From: Anaerolinea sp.
GTDB taxonomy: Bacteria > Chloroflexota > Anaerolineae > JAAEKA01
NCBI GenBank assembly: GCA_014879765.1
Contig: JACSRL010000412.1
Location: forward strand, 1-26,760
Reading direction: 5' to 3'
DNA length: 26,760 nt
A program made the translations under genes and the position numbers. Below the pieces are notes generated by a model. It saw only the letters and a list, made by a program, of their open reading frames with translations, was not told where the DNA came from and made no database searches. This document shows, one piece after another, positions 7,445 through 15,297 of the stretch; within the stretch, counting starts at the first letter, position 1; each line of letters begins with the position of its first letter.

Positions 7445-7546
7445 TTGGCGCCCGTTGGACAGTCTTCCTCCCCCCCACTGTCATAGCGGGCGTTGTCGCG
7501 TCCGGAACCCTTGGGTTGAGCCTGTCAAAACCGGTTCCAAGTGCGC
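7445..7546 (+). ncRNA. Candidate structured small RNA
   Basis: A transcript from the promoter at 7409-7437 would start near 7445. It would fold at once: CGCCCG (7449-7454) pairs with CGGGCG (7487-7492), and GACAGT (7458-7463) with ACTGTC (7477-7482), separated by a small internal loop and capped by a C/T-rich loop. The GGAACC-GGTTCC repeat (7502-7538) could form a second hairpin. No clear U-run follows, so the end is uncertain. No protein with a credible binding site is seen. The ncRNA call is a hypothesis from promoter plus structure. Confidence 0.3.
7502..7538. repeat. REP-like inverted repeat with GGGTTGAGCCTGTCAAAA loop
   Basis: GGAACC (7504-7509) pairs with GGTTCC (7533-7538). The loop shares GGGTTGAGCCTGTC-AAA with the copy at 3746-3783, differing at one base (A for G). 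A short variant, CGGAACC-T-GGTTCCG, follows at 7555-7569, inside the 3' end of the reverse-strand gene. Confidence 0.8.
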
Positions 7547-8083
7547 TTACGTCCCGGAACCTGGTTCCGCGATCTGCCGGATGGCCTCGCCCGCCAGCCG
7601 CACCGGCTTGCCCACCGGCCGCGCTTGGCCATCCACGACGCGCACCGGCTCGCTGCCCCCGCCCAGGAACAGGTTCAGGAGCACCGCCGGCCGCTGCGCC
7701 TCGCCCTGGGCCGGCTTCTCCTCCACTGCCCCGTCCGTGGGACGCACGCCGGCCAGCGCTAGCAGAGTCGCGGCCGCATCCATGCGCACCTTCTCGCTCT
7801 TGCCGGAGCGCATCAGCTCGACCATGGTCTGCAGCGCCTCCTGCACGTGCTCGGAGGCGAACTGGCGCGCGCTGCCGATGTTGGGCCACAGTGGCACGAT
7901 CTCGTCCAGGAGCTCGGCGTTGGTGTTGTCAGCAAACCACTCGCGCACGGTGCGCACCGGGATACCCAGCTTCTCGGCCACGCCCTCGGCGGTGGGCCGG
8001 CCCCCGCGAAAGTCAAAGTAGGCTCGTAAGGCTTCAAGTTTCAGCGCGTCGATTTGGCGCTGTGAGATGAGATTGCGGTCCAT
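7547..8083 (-). CDS. Helix-turn-helix protein, terminase-small-subunit-like
   Basis: This 178-residue protein has an N-terminal helix-turn-helix (residues about 30-52, PTAEGVAEKLGIPVRTVREWFAD) after a basic helix (ISQRQIDALKLEALRAYF). A helical middle (EHVQEALQTMVELMRSGKSEKVRMDAAATLLALAG) is followed by a polar tail. The arrangement recalls small terminase subunits or phage-type DNA-binding regulators, but no firm family is assigned. AAAGGGGG precedes the start, and a good promoter lies upstream at 8117-8146. The gene stands between the forward mobile block and the reverse defence block, in the same direction as the latter. Its 3' end runs into the REP-like palindrome at 7555-7569, so the last residues (AEPGSGT) may derive from the repeat. 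It may regulate one of the flanking clusters; this is inference. Confidence 0.65.
   Translation of the reverse strand: MDRNLISQRQIDALKLEALRAYFDFRGGRPTAEGVAEKLGIPVRTVREWFADNTNAELLDEIVPLWPNIGSARQFASEHVQEALQTMVELMRSGKSEKVRMDAAATLLALAGVRPTDGAVEEKPAQGEAQRPAVLLNLFLGGGSEPVRVVDGQARPVGKPVRLAGEAIRQIAEPGSGT
7555..7569. repeat. Short palindrome CGGAACC-T-GGTTCCG in a coding 3' end
   Basis: Seven-base arms separated by one base. It is the same family as the intergenic palindromes but lies inside the last codons of the reverse-strand helix-turn-helix gene, where it encodes part of AEPGSG. Confidence 0.75.
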
Positions 8084-8116
8084 GTGTGTTCCCCCTTTTG
8101 AGTGGTGATTGATCTG

Positions 8117-8146
8117 ATTATAACACGCCGCTCATTGGACAAGCAA
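8117..8146 (-). promoter_or_regulatory. Sigma-70-like promoter of the helix-turn-helix gene
   Basis: On the minus strand, TTGCTT (8146-8141), an 18-base spacer and a perfect TATAAT (8122-8117) lie about 35 bases before the start at 8083. It would serve the helix-turn-helix gene independently of the upstream mcrC gene. Confidence 0.55.
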
Positions 8147-8228
8147 TACCCTAGCAGATGCCAAGACGCAGATACCGAACAACAATCATAGAGGCGCAGC
8201 AATGACAATGCCCGTGCCCAACCTTGAC

Positions 8229-9551
8229 TCATGCTTTGGCACGGACGGAAAACTCCCCACCGACCGCCAGTTGATACGCGTACTCGCGCGTTGCTCTGTC
8301 ATGAGTTGCAGTCCGTGGGGCTGAAACCAAACAAGCGAGCTTTGACATGTCCACCGGTCGGAGCACGACCAACGCGCGCCGGCTACTGAGCAGCGGATCG
8401 CGCACCTCGATCCAGGCTTCGGTGGCGGCCGAGTTCAGGGTGGGATACAGGATGATCGCCTGGCCAACCGGATCCTGACTGAGAGCATAGATCACCAACT
8501 GGTAGAGCATGTCACGCGGCAGCGTCTCGGCCCACAGATCGCGGTACTTGGTGTCCAACAAGGCAACCGTCCGTGAGCCGTCCTGCACCAGGAAGTCGGG
8601 GCGCGGCGTAGGTGACTGTCGGCTCTGTGGGTTGCGCTCAGGCACGAAGGCCAGCATGTCTCGCAGCCGATACTCATCACGTACTGTGTAGGCGGGCAGG
8701 AAGTCGTGCAGGAAGCGCGAGATCAGCGCCTGGAAAAAGCGGTTCATGTCGAACAGGAAACCCGGCACAGGGACGCCACGCTCGCCAGCCTCCAGCACCG
8801 TGCCCTGCGCTTCCATCAGCAGCTCGACAATAGCCAGCGCTGGTTGATACGTTGCCACCAGACGGTCACCCTGGTGTCGTACCTGCTGCATGGTCTCTGC
8901 AACCAAGCGCACCGGAGTAACCTGGTCGTCCAAGAGCGCCGCCAGCCTGCGCAGGTGGGTGCGCAATGGCAAATCGTGGGTAAGCCGGGCGGCCGACTGC
9001 AGGCCCGCCAGAAGTACCTGGTTGATCAAGGTATCTTGTAGGCGAGGGTGATGAATGCATGGTAACGACGACTGCGCCGTGCCGGCACGTCCCGCCAGTT
9101 GCGTGAAATCAATCCTGCCCCTGGGGCTGGCCAACAGCTCATGGCGACGCTCATAGCGACGATGAAGTCCACGGGATATCAGCTCTTCAGCTTCGGCCGC
9201 CAACTGATGACACAACAAGTCCTGAAATGCATCAGGCTGGACCCCCTGCTTCTGCGGTGAGAACAACTCAAGGTGGCGCAGACCGTAGGCGTATCGCAGC
9301 AGGTTGAGCAGCGGCATCCCCTGTAGCTTGGGCTGGATGGAAAGCTGAATCGGGCCTATGCGCAGACTGCCGACGAACGATGTCGTCTCGATACGCAAAC
9401 CACGACGCAACTCCAGCACGGCTAATCTTCCGTTTCGCGTCAATGCCTCAGCAAGTTGGCGCGCCTTGTCGTTGCCCAGCTCCAGACCCACCAGCTCAGG
9501 CATGGTTTCAGGCGACGCGACATACCATTCGGTCAGGACGATGGGTTGCAT
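8229..9551 (-). CDS. mcrC: McrC-like nuclease subunit of a type IV restriction system
   Basis: This 440-residue protein has the McrC organisation. The N-terminal region includes ELRRGLRIETTSFVGSLRIG and IQPK. The middle is helical (LLNLLRYAYGLRHLE, VPVPGFLFDMNRFFQALISRF), and the C-terminal PD-(D/E)xK nuclease has PRPDFLVQDG (D319) and LLDTKYRD (D333, K335). McrC is the cleavage subunit that works with the McrB motor to cut modified foreign DNA. It starts 5 bases after the McrB stop, with AGGTGAG inside the mcrB end, so the pair is coupled. No clear terminator was seen in the 145 bases after it (8084-8228), which instead hold the promoter of the next gene. It is the last gene of the reverse-strand cluster. 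Confidence 0.9.
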   Translation of the reverse strand: MQPIVLTEWYVASPETMPELVGLELGNDKARQLAEALTRNGRLAVLELRRGLRIETTSFVGSLRIGPIQLSIQPKLQGMPLLNLLRYAYGLRHLELFSPQKQGVQPDAFQDLLCHQLAAEAEELISRGLHRRYERRHELLASPRGRIDFTQLAGRAGTAQSSLPCIHHPRLQDTLINQVLLAGLQSAARLTHDLPLRTHLRRLAALLDDQVTPVRLVAETMQQVRHQGDRLVATYQPALAIVELLMEAQGTVLEAGERGVPVPGFLFDMNRFFQALISRFLHDFLPAYTVRDEYRLRDMLAFVPERNPQSRQSPTPRPDFLVQDGSRTVALLDTKYRDLWAETLPRDMLYQLVIYALSQDPVGQAIILYPTLNSAATEAWIEVRDPLLSSRRALVVLRPVDMSKLACLVSAPRTATHDRATREYAYQLAVGGEFSVRAKA

Positions 9552-9556
9552 ACCGG

Positions 9557-11875
9557 CTACTGCTCACCTGAGCTTACTGTGTATTTATCAACGTTGGCCT
9601 GCCCGGGCACATCAGTCTGTTGGTCGACATCGGCGGAAGTGGCCGCAAAAGTGGTCGTAAGCTCAGGGGTGGGATTGAGGAGAGCAGCCCGCAGGGCTGC
9701 CTGACGCGCAGGTTCAAACAACTCATGCTTGATGCGTTGGCCAGTCATATCGACTAACCCTTTCCCAAGGATCTTCTCCAGTTTTTCATAGTCTTCGTAA
9801 CAATACTCCTCCAGGAGGGGGAGGATATCGTCTTGAATGATGCGAGCCAGGCGAGCAAAATCGCCTACTGGCCTGCCATCGTCCAGCAGATACGCGTGAC
9901 CGATTTGCAGGTTGCGGGCGTCGCGGCCGATATGGTCGCGAATGCGCTGGTTGAGGGTATCCAGCCACAGTCCCAGAGGAATGCCATCGAGCACAGCAGC
10001 GCCCAAGACCGATCTATCAGGCATCAGTTCGACGAAGCCGAAGCGACGGCGCAAGGCCGTGTCCAGCAAGGCGATGGAGCGGTCGGCTGTGTTCATGGTG
10101 CCGATGACGTACACGTTGTCTGGCACGCTGAAAGGTTCGCCGGAAAGCGGCAGGAGCACTGCCTGGTTGCGCTTATCGCGCTCCAGGATGGACAACAACT
10201 CGCCAAAAATGCGGGGGATGTCACCCCGGTTGATCTCGTCGATGATCAAATAGAAGCGCCTGGTGGGTTGGCCACGAGCGTCGTCACACAGTTTCTTGAA
10301 AATACCCGCTCTTCGTTCGAAGGCAAGCTGTCCGTTGGTCAGCGTTGGACGATAGCCTTCGATGAAGTCCTCGTAGCCGTATGCTGGATGGAACGTGCTG
10401 ACACGCACCAGCGGCCCGTGATCAGCGCCTTCACCGAGCACCACTGCACTTTGCTCCGCATTGAGCTGATCAAAGGCGAGACGAAACGCAGCGTAGGCTG
10501 CCAAATCCAGAGCCGTTCTCCTGGCCCAGTAGGTCTTTCCGGTCCCCGGCGGCCCATACAGGATCACCTGGCGCTTCCGCTCAAGCACGGCCTGTATGCG
10601 CCCTGGGATACCGGTGAATTCGGGTGCCTGAGGAACCGGTTCCGGCTGGTTCTCAAATATGACTGTTTCCTTGGCCGGTGGAAGTTGCGGATAGAGCACA
10701 TGCCGCTCCACCTCGACCAAGTTGGGGAACGCTTTCATCTCGTGCAGTGTTGTGTCCAGCCCCTCCGGTTGCGGCGTTGTCCACTCCTCCAGCGAGAGCC
10801 ATCCCAACGGGCGCCGATGCGGATAATCGGAGCCGGGATGGTAGGTGTATGGCCCGCTTACCTTGCCAATCCCCAGCACAATGGCACCGTCGGAGGCGAT
10901 GATCAAGTCGCCCTTTCCTACGGCCGCAACGAAGTTAAATACTTCCTGTGTGATCTTGCCTGCCGCCTGGCTGGAGTAATGCTTTTCCACCAGCTTGCGA
11001 ACCCGATCCTTGCCCTCTCGATTGCGCTCGATGGCCGACAGATCGCCTAGATCTGGCCAGCCAATCGCTATAGATGCGCTATCTCGCATCATCTCCCATC
11101 GATTGTGGGACGCATCTGTGCTGCCGATCTCTACGCGCCAATAGCTGTGTGGCGCTGGGTTGAGCTCATTGAGGATTTTGGTCAAGTTGTTGATCGAAAA
11201 GCCCAACTCAGCGGCGATGGCCATAAAGCGTCCCGCATACACAAATCGCCCATCCCCCGAGGGTGGTATTTGGAGCAACTTGATCAAGTGAAAACGTTGG
11301 TAGGTGGGATTGTGATAATCGTCGAGCTTATCCGGGTAGAGGAGGCTAAAGTACTTGTGGCCCCATGCAGTGTTGCTTACGTCGGGGGCCAGCCGATCCA
11401 GATCGCTCTGCAAACGAGCATATTGGGTGTCGTCGCCTTCTGCGGGCAGCTTGTCGAGCAATTCGACGCCAGCTAGTAGCTGATCACGGTGTCGACGGGC
11501 AACCGCAATGGCATTTTCCACCGTGATTTCTTTCTGTGCTCTCGGATTACCGGTCATCCATGCGCCCGTCTCAGAGCGGCGGTACATGCCAAACTTGAGC
11601 GCGCTGCCACCAGCAATGCTGCCAAAGGAAAGCGTGGGGAACTCGTCGTCGTTCTTGAACTCCAGCCAATAGACCAAGCTGTCGCGGTTGCCGTGTTCGT
11701 GCATGGCCGTGAGCAAAGCCTCTCCGTCGAGGTTACGCAACACTTCCGGCCCAAAGCGCCGTCGGAAAGTGTCGTAGTAGCCCCGGAGCTTTGCAGGGGA
11801 CAACAGCTCGTCGCTAACTGAACGCTGCTCGTAGTGTTCTCGCAGTCTGGCTGCGAGTTTCTCGTCAAGAATCAT
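9557..11875 (-). CDS. mcrB: McrB-like AAA+ NTPase with an EVE/PUA-like modified-base reader
   Basis: This 772-residue protein has three parts. Residues 1-240 form an N-terminal region of unclear family. Residues about 244-390 (from YWRVEIGS, with WPDLGDLS and GDLIIASDGAIVLGIGKVSG) resemble an EVE/PUA-like domain, which binds modified bases. Residues about 415-740 are the McrB-type AAA+ domain: Walker A GPPGTGKT (441-448), Walker B LIIDEINR (D546, E547) and the McrB signature MNTADRS (594-600). It would recognise modified DNA, translocate and activate McrC. I start at the ATG at 11875, because GGGAG lies 8 bases upstream and only 11 bases overlap the previous gene. A frame open to 11905 has no better site. 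The coding sequence includes a GGAACCGGTTCC copy at 10632-10643 (EPVP). Confidence 0.88.
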   Translation of the reverse strand: MILDEKLAARLREHYEQRSVSDELLSPAKLRGYYDTFRRRFGPEVLRNLDGEALLTAMHEHGNRDSLVYWLEFKNDDEFPTLSFGSIAGGSALKFGMYRRSETGAWMTGNPRAQKEITVENAIAVARRHRDQLLAGVELLDKLPAEGDDTQYARLQSDLDRLAPDVSNTAWGHKYFSLLYPDKLDDYHNPTYQRFHLIKLLQIPPSGDGRFVYAGRFMAIAAELGFSINNLTKILNELNPAPHSYWRVEIGSTDASHNRWEMMRDSASIAIGWPDLGDLSAIERNREGKDRVRKLVEKHYSSQAAGKITQEVFNFVAAVGKGDLIIASDGAIVLGIGKVSGPYTYHPGSDYPHRRPLGWLSLEEWTTPQPEGLDTTLHEMKAFPNLVEVERHVLYPQLPPAKETVIFENQPEPVPQAPEFTGIPGRIQAVLERKRQVILYGPPGTGKTYWARRTALDLAAYAAFRLAFDQLNAEQSAVVLGEGADHGPLVRVSTFHPAYGYEDFIEGYRPTLTNGQLAFERRAGIFKKLCDDARGQPTRRFYLIIDEINRGDIPRIFGELLSILERDKRNQAVLLPLSGEPFSVPDNVYVIGTMNTADRSIALLDTALRRRFGFVELMPDRSVLGAAVLDGIPLGLWLDTLNQRIRDHIGRDARNLQIGHAYLLDDGRPVGDFARLARIIQDDILPLLEEYCYEDYEKLEKILGKGLVDMTGQRIKHELFEPARQAALRAALLNPTPELTTTFAATSADVDQQTDVPGQANVDKYTVSSGEQ
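10632..10643. repeat. GGAACCGGTTCC palindrome inside mcrB
   Basis: A perfect 12-bp copy of the core palindrome within the linker between the reader and AAA+ domains, encoding part of EPVPQ. It may be chance or a relic of the same repeat family. Confidence 0.6.
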
Positions 11876-13055
11876 GTTGATTACTCCCGTCGTTTGCTCG
11901 GGCATTGCGTGAGGTTTCTCTGATCAGCGCAATCATCCAATCCAGCACGCCCAGAAACTGGCTGAGTGTTGGCTCATCTTTCAGCAGCACCAGCGGAAAG
12001 CCGGGACGCCGATGAATGCCGTCTTGCGGCAGATTGAGGCCGGGGATCTGGTTGAAGCGATCCAGTAGCTCCAACCGTTTGGCTTCGTCGGCAAAGGGCG
12101 GCTTGGTTGCCATCATCTGGAACTGGACCTCGCATCGTCCATATGTCCAGAGCGAAACGAGCCAGTGCTGCTCTCTCTGGTGGTCAAACATCGGAAAGCA
12201 CGATCCATCTTTGCCGCCCTTACCCCACCACAGGCGAAGACCACGGCTTCTCGCCCACGCCAGGGTCTTTACCGCAACCTGGACAGCAGCTGCGCCATGC
12301 CTGCGGCTTAGGTCTTCGAGGAAAGATGCCTCGTCCCACTGCCTGGTCTCGCGCACCGTTGTCGTCTTCTTGCCCTGCGCCTGTGCAGTTTGACCAATCA
12401 CCCTGGGCACCAACGTGCGCAGACCTTCACCGACGTACTGCTTGATCTCGACAGCCAGCACCTCGACCGGGTCCATGTGCGCGTTGAGGAATTCGACGAT
12501 GCGGCGCAACTCGGGCGGAATCTCGTCGGCCACAAAGACCATCCTGATCTTGGCGGCCTGCAAGTTGGTCTTAACCTGGCCCCAGAACGCCTCTACGGCA
12601 TCCTCGTCGTCGGGGCTTGCGCCCAGGAGGTTCAACACCTGTTGAGCCGGTTCAGCGCCGCGTGTATTGCAGGCCGCCTCGAACCTGGCACGGATCGTCT
12701 CGACTGGCCAATAGACCACCGCGTTAGCGGCATAGTCCAGCATCTGGCCTACCACCTCGCGGCGGATGCGTGTATCGCTGGCGCGCTTGACTTCGACGAG
12801 GGTGGGGATGGCGTCCTGGTCGAGGAACAGGTGATCCAGCGACCACTGGTTGCCGCCGCCTTCTTCACCGGGCACGCCCACTTCCCTGGCCACCAGTAGC
12901 CAGCGACGCGGGTTGGCCTCGTCGATCTGCTCGCCGGCCAGGAGGTCGGGATATTGCTCCAGCAGGCTTTGGAAGAGGTCTTCGTTGGCATATGGCTGCT
13001 GGCTAAGAGCCTGGAGGGTGTTGTCGGATTGGATGAGGTAGATCTTGCCTGACAT
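11865..13055 (-). CDS. PD-(D/E)xK nuclease-like protein linked to McrBC
   Basis: This 396-residue protein has a NucS-like N-terminal nuclease core. A helix (NEDLFQSLLEQYPDLL, 24-39) is followed by SLDHLFLD (D74) and PTLVEVKRASD (E88, K90), giving the D...ExK catalytic pattern. After it comes a beta/alpha region (about 140-215, with KIRMVFVADEIPPELRRIVEFLN) found in similar proteins annotated as hypothetical. A variable C-terminal domain is rich in Trp (ARSRGLRLWWGKGGKDG). It overlaps the McrB start by 11 bases and lies 4 bases after the previous gene, so it is in the same transcription unit. It may add a second nuclease or a DNA-sensing step to McrBC; this is inference. The fold assignment is fairly secure, the role is not. 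Confidence 0.7.
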   Translation of the reverse strand: MSGKIYLIQSDNTLQALSQQPYANEDLFQSLLEQYPDLLAGEQIDEANPRRWLLVAREVGVPGEEGGGNQWSLDHLFLDQDAIPTLVEVKRASDTRIRREVVGQMLDYAANAVVYWPVETIRARFEAACNTRGAEPAQQVLNLLGASPDDEDAVEAFWGQVKTNLQAAKIRMVFVADEIPPELRRIVEFLNAHMDPVEVLAVEIKQYVGEGLRTLVPRVIGQTAQAQGKKTTTVRETRQWDEASFLEDLSRRHGAAAVQVAVKTLAWARSRGLRLWWGKGGKDGSCFPMFDHQREQHWLVSLWTYGRCEVQFQMMATKPPFADEAKRLELLDRFNQIPGLNLPQDGIHRRPGFPLVLLKDEPTLSQFLGVLDWMIALIRETSRNARANDGSNQHDS

Positions 13056-13059
13056 GACG

Positions 13060-14469
13060 TCACCTGGTTTCTGTCAGCTTCACCACCCGGCAGCTCGCCC
13101 ACATCAGATCGAACTGCCGACGGAAGAACTGGTACCACTCGCCATCTCTGGCCGCGCTCAGCTCGAAGGTGGGATTGTCCTCGGTGCTGCGGTGATGATA
13201 CAGCTCGACCACGATGATCCCATCGGGCGTGTCAGGATCGACCATGGAGAAACCATAGGCGGGTAGGTAGGGCAGGTAGCCCAACTCCAGGCTGCCGGTG
13301 ATGTCGGGCGAGCTGGCGATCACTTCGACCAGGGAGGCGGTGCTGTCCAGCCGCTTGCGCCAGTGATCTACGCTGGAAATGCCGCTGCTGCGCACGACGC
13401 ACTCTTCCAACAGTTCTTGCTTGGGATCCAGGATCATGATGCGTACAGCAGCGCCGGCCTGCAGCCGCTCATCTAGGAACCGCAAGTACTCCCGCGTCTT
13501 GCGTCCCAGCGTGAAACCGGACAGGTAGATCGCTGAGGCAGCGGACAGCCGCTGCGTTGGCAGCGACGACTGCGACGTGAGGAAGTCCGCCGCGCGCACG
13601 GTTCTGCGTCGCGCGGTTCGTCCCGACTGGATGTGTTCATCGGCGTCCGGGCCTGGCGTCCACGACTTGGCCCGCTGCCACATCTCGTCGAATTGCCTGG
13701 CGAAGTAGTCGTACCAGACCCCGTCGCGCTCCGGCGTCAGGACGAAGATCGGCGGGGTGACGTAGCCGGCGCCATGGGGATACAGCTCGACGATAATATC
13801 GCTCTTGCCGGCCGCGGTCTCGAAGCGATAGATGCCAAACGACGACGCGTAGGGCAAGAGGCGCGCAGAGAAGCTGCCCCGATTCAGGCCAGCGCGTTGC
13901 ATGTCCTGCTGCTCTGACCCGAAACCGCCGCGCTCCAGGTAGGAAAGATCTTTGAGTGTCGCCTCCAGGCGCTTCAGATAATACCCCACATCTTCCGGCA
14001 CCTCGCTGCGCTGCGCCGACATCTCCAGCGCCAGCGAGTCGGGATCGGCGATCAGCAGGCGCAGGGTCGCCCCCTGGGCCAAGCGCTCGCGCAGGTTGCC
14101 GAACTGCTTGTTGACGGCCGAGGTGAGTGTCACGCCGCACATGTCGATCTGCATCGCCGAACGCACGTAGTCATCCAACACCGGCGCCTTGACGAAGAAA
14201 TCGCGCGCCGACGGCCGTTCCGACAGCTCCAGCCGCCTGACCAGTTGCTCGATGCGGTCGGACAGCCCCCATTCGTCGGCCAGGAAGAAGCGCTGCACCA
14301 GGAAGAACAGCACCACGACGCCGAGCAGGCTCGTGCCCAGGTTGATCCAAACCGACTTCCAGTCTGGACTCGTGGTGAAGAACAGGCCGGCCAAGACCAG
14401 GATCACGGCCAGGCTGAGCACGACGAGGTAAACGGCCAAAACGTAGCGCGAGCGGCGTTGTCTGTCCAT
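13060..14469 (-). CDS. Membrane-anchored protein with two tandem homologous domains
   Basis: This 469-residue protein begins with two membrane helices (about residues 9-31 and 40-62), then carries two copies of one cytoplasmic domain about 193 residues apart. The clearest matching segments are RDGVWYDYFARQFDEMW (248-264) against RDGEWYQFFRRQFDLMW (441-457), LAQGATLRLLIADPDS against LQAGAAVRIMILDPKQ, and SDIIVELYPH against GIIVVELYHH. The domain is alpha/beta and loosely recalls the DUF5919 or phospholipase D-like fold, but there is no HxKxxxxD motif. It could sense or bind a ligand at the membrane. AAGGA precedes the start at good spacing. It lies between an EEP nuclease and a PD-(D/E)xK gene. 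No function is assigned. Confidence 0.75.
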   Translation of the reverse strand: MDRQRRSRYVLAVYLVVLSLAVILVLAGLFFTTSPDWKSVWINLGTSLLGVVVLFFLVQRFFLADEWGLSDRIEQLVRRLELSERPSARDFFVKAPVLDDYVRSAMQIDMCGVTLTSAVNKQFGNLRERLAQGATLRLLIADPDSLALEMSAQRSEVPEDVGYYLKRLEATLKDLSYLERGGFGSEQQDMQRAGLNRGSFSARLLPYASSFGIYRFETAAGKSDIIVELYPHGAGYVTPPIFVLTPERDGVWYDYFARQFDEMWQRAKSWTPGPDADEHIQSGRTARRRTVRAADFLTSQSSLPTQRLSAASAIYLSGFTLGRKTREYLRFLDERLQAGAAVRIMILDPKQELLEECVVRSSGISSVDHWRKRLDSTASLVEVIASSPDITGSLELGYLPYLPAYGFSMVDPDTPDGIIVVELYHHRSTEDNPTFELSAARDGEWYQFFRRQFDLMWASCRVVKLTETR

Positions 14470-14496
14470 GAGGGTATCCTTGTGCTCTACACCGTT

Positions 14497-15273
14497 CTAC
14501 GCGGGCTTCATCAACTGGTCTTGCCATTGCAGAATACGCTGGCGCACGCTGTTCACCGGACCATCGAAGTCGATGTCTACGATCAACGGGCTATGATCGC
14601 TCAGGCCGCTCCAGGCTTCGTGCGCGCCGACCCGGACGCTGCGCACGTGTGGCAACCAACTGCGCGGAATGAAGCAGTAGTCGATATGAAAGCCACGATC
14701 AGGCTTGCGATACATGTAGAACGTATTGCGCGTCTCGGCGCCTTGGCGCTCTCGAAACCAATGATGATAGATGCTAACCAGACCATGGCCCTCCAGGGCA
14801 GCCACAACATCTGCATGGCGATGGTTGTCAGGTTTGTCCCACATCAGGTTGCTGTTGAAATCGCCGACCACCACCGTTGGGCCGCCGCTGATGAAAGATG
14901 CGTAGGCATTCACGCCGGCCAGGGCTTGGCCAATGTACATGGCCTTCTTCTCGTCGTCTTCCTTGGTCCACACGGCCAATAGGTTGAAACTGCTGGGTCC
15001 GGCTACCACAATGGGAACCACGTACTTGATGGATGGGTTGTGGATGGGATCGATCGCGAGCTGATAGCCGGAAGACGCCAAGACAGCCACCCCCTTTCCG
15101 CGTGTGTTGTCTCCATGCCAGCACAACGGGCGTTGGGACCATCCTGCATCGTGCGCCTGTAGCCGCTCCGGAGCCTCGCATTCCTGGATAATCGCGATAT
15201 CGGGCTGGAGAGCCGCGACCTTATCAGCCTTGTGGCGGAAACCGCCCTGGCAGTTCCAGGTGACGATTCTCAT
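14497..15273 (-). CDS. Endonuclease/exonuclease/phosphatase (EEP) family protein
   Basis: This 258-residue protein shows the full EEP signature: TWNCQGG at the N-terminus (N7), IIQECE (E31), GDFNSN (137-142), HIDYCFIP and SDHSP (225-229). These match the metal-binding and catalytic residues of exonuclease III, DNase I and related phosphodiesterases. It has no signal peptide, so it is probably cytoplasmic. Members of this family cleave DNA, RNA, nucleotides or phospholipid head groups, and the sequence does not settle which. AAGG precedes the ATG. It lies 24 bases downstream of the PD-(D/E)xK gene and 27 bases before the tandem-domain membrane gene. A nuclease effector in a defence operon is a reasonable inference. 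Confidence 0.85.
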   Translation of the reverse strand: MRIVTWNCQGGFRHKADKVAALQPDIAIIQECEAPERLQAHDAGWSQRPLCWHGDNTRGKGVAVLASSGYQLAIDPIHNPSIKYVVPIVVAGPSSFNLLAVWTKEDDEKKAMYIGQALAGVNAYASFISGGPTVVVGDFNSNLMWDKPDNHRHADVVAALEGHGLVSIYHHWFRERQGAETRNTFYMYRKPDRGFHIDYCFIPRSWLPHVRSVRVGAHEAWSGLSDHSPLIVDIDFDGPVNSVRQRILQWQDQLMKPA

Positions 15274-15297
15274 GAACTCAGTGGCCTTGTCATCGTT

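Noticed and set aside
8084..8228. Terminator after mcrC
   Set aside because: No stem followed by a T-run was found on the minus strand; the region instead has the promoter of the helix-turn-helix gene.
9833..11050. Plus-strand frame opposite mcrB
   Set aside because: It runs across the Walker A and B coding region of McrB in antisense and shows no protein family.
13060..14469. Assignment of the tandem-domain membrane protein as DrmC (phospholipase D)
   Set aside because: No HxKxxxxD motif is visible, and the membrane helices are not typical of DrmC.
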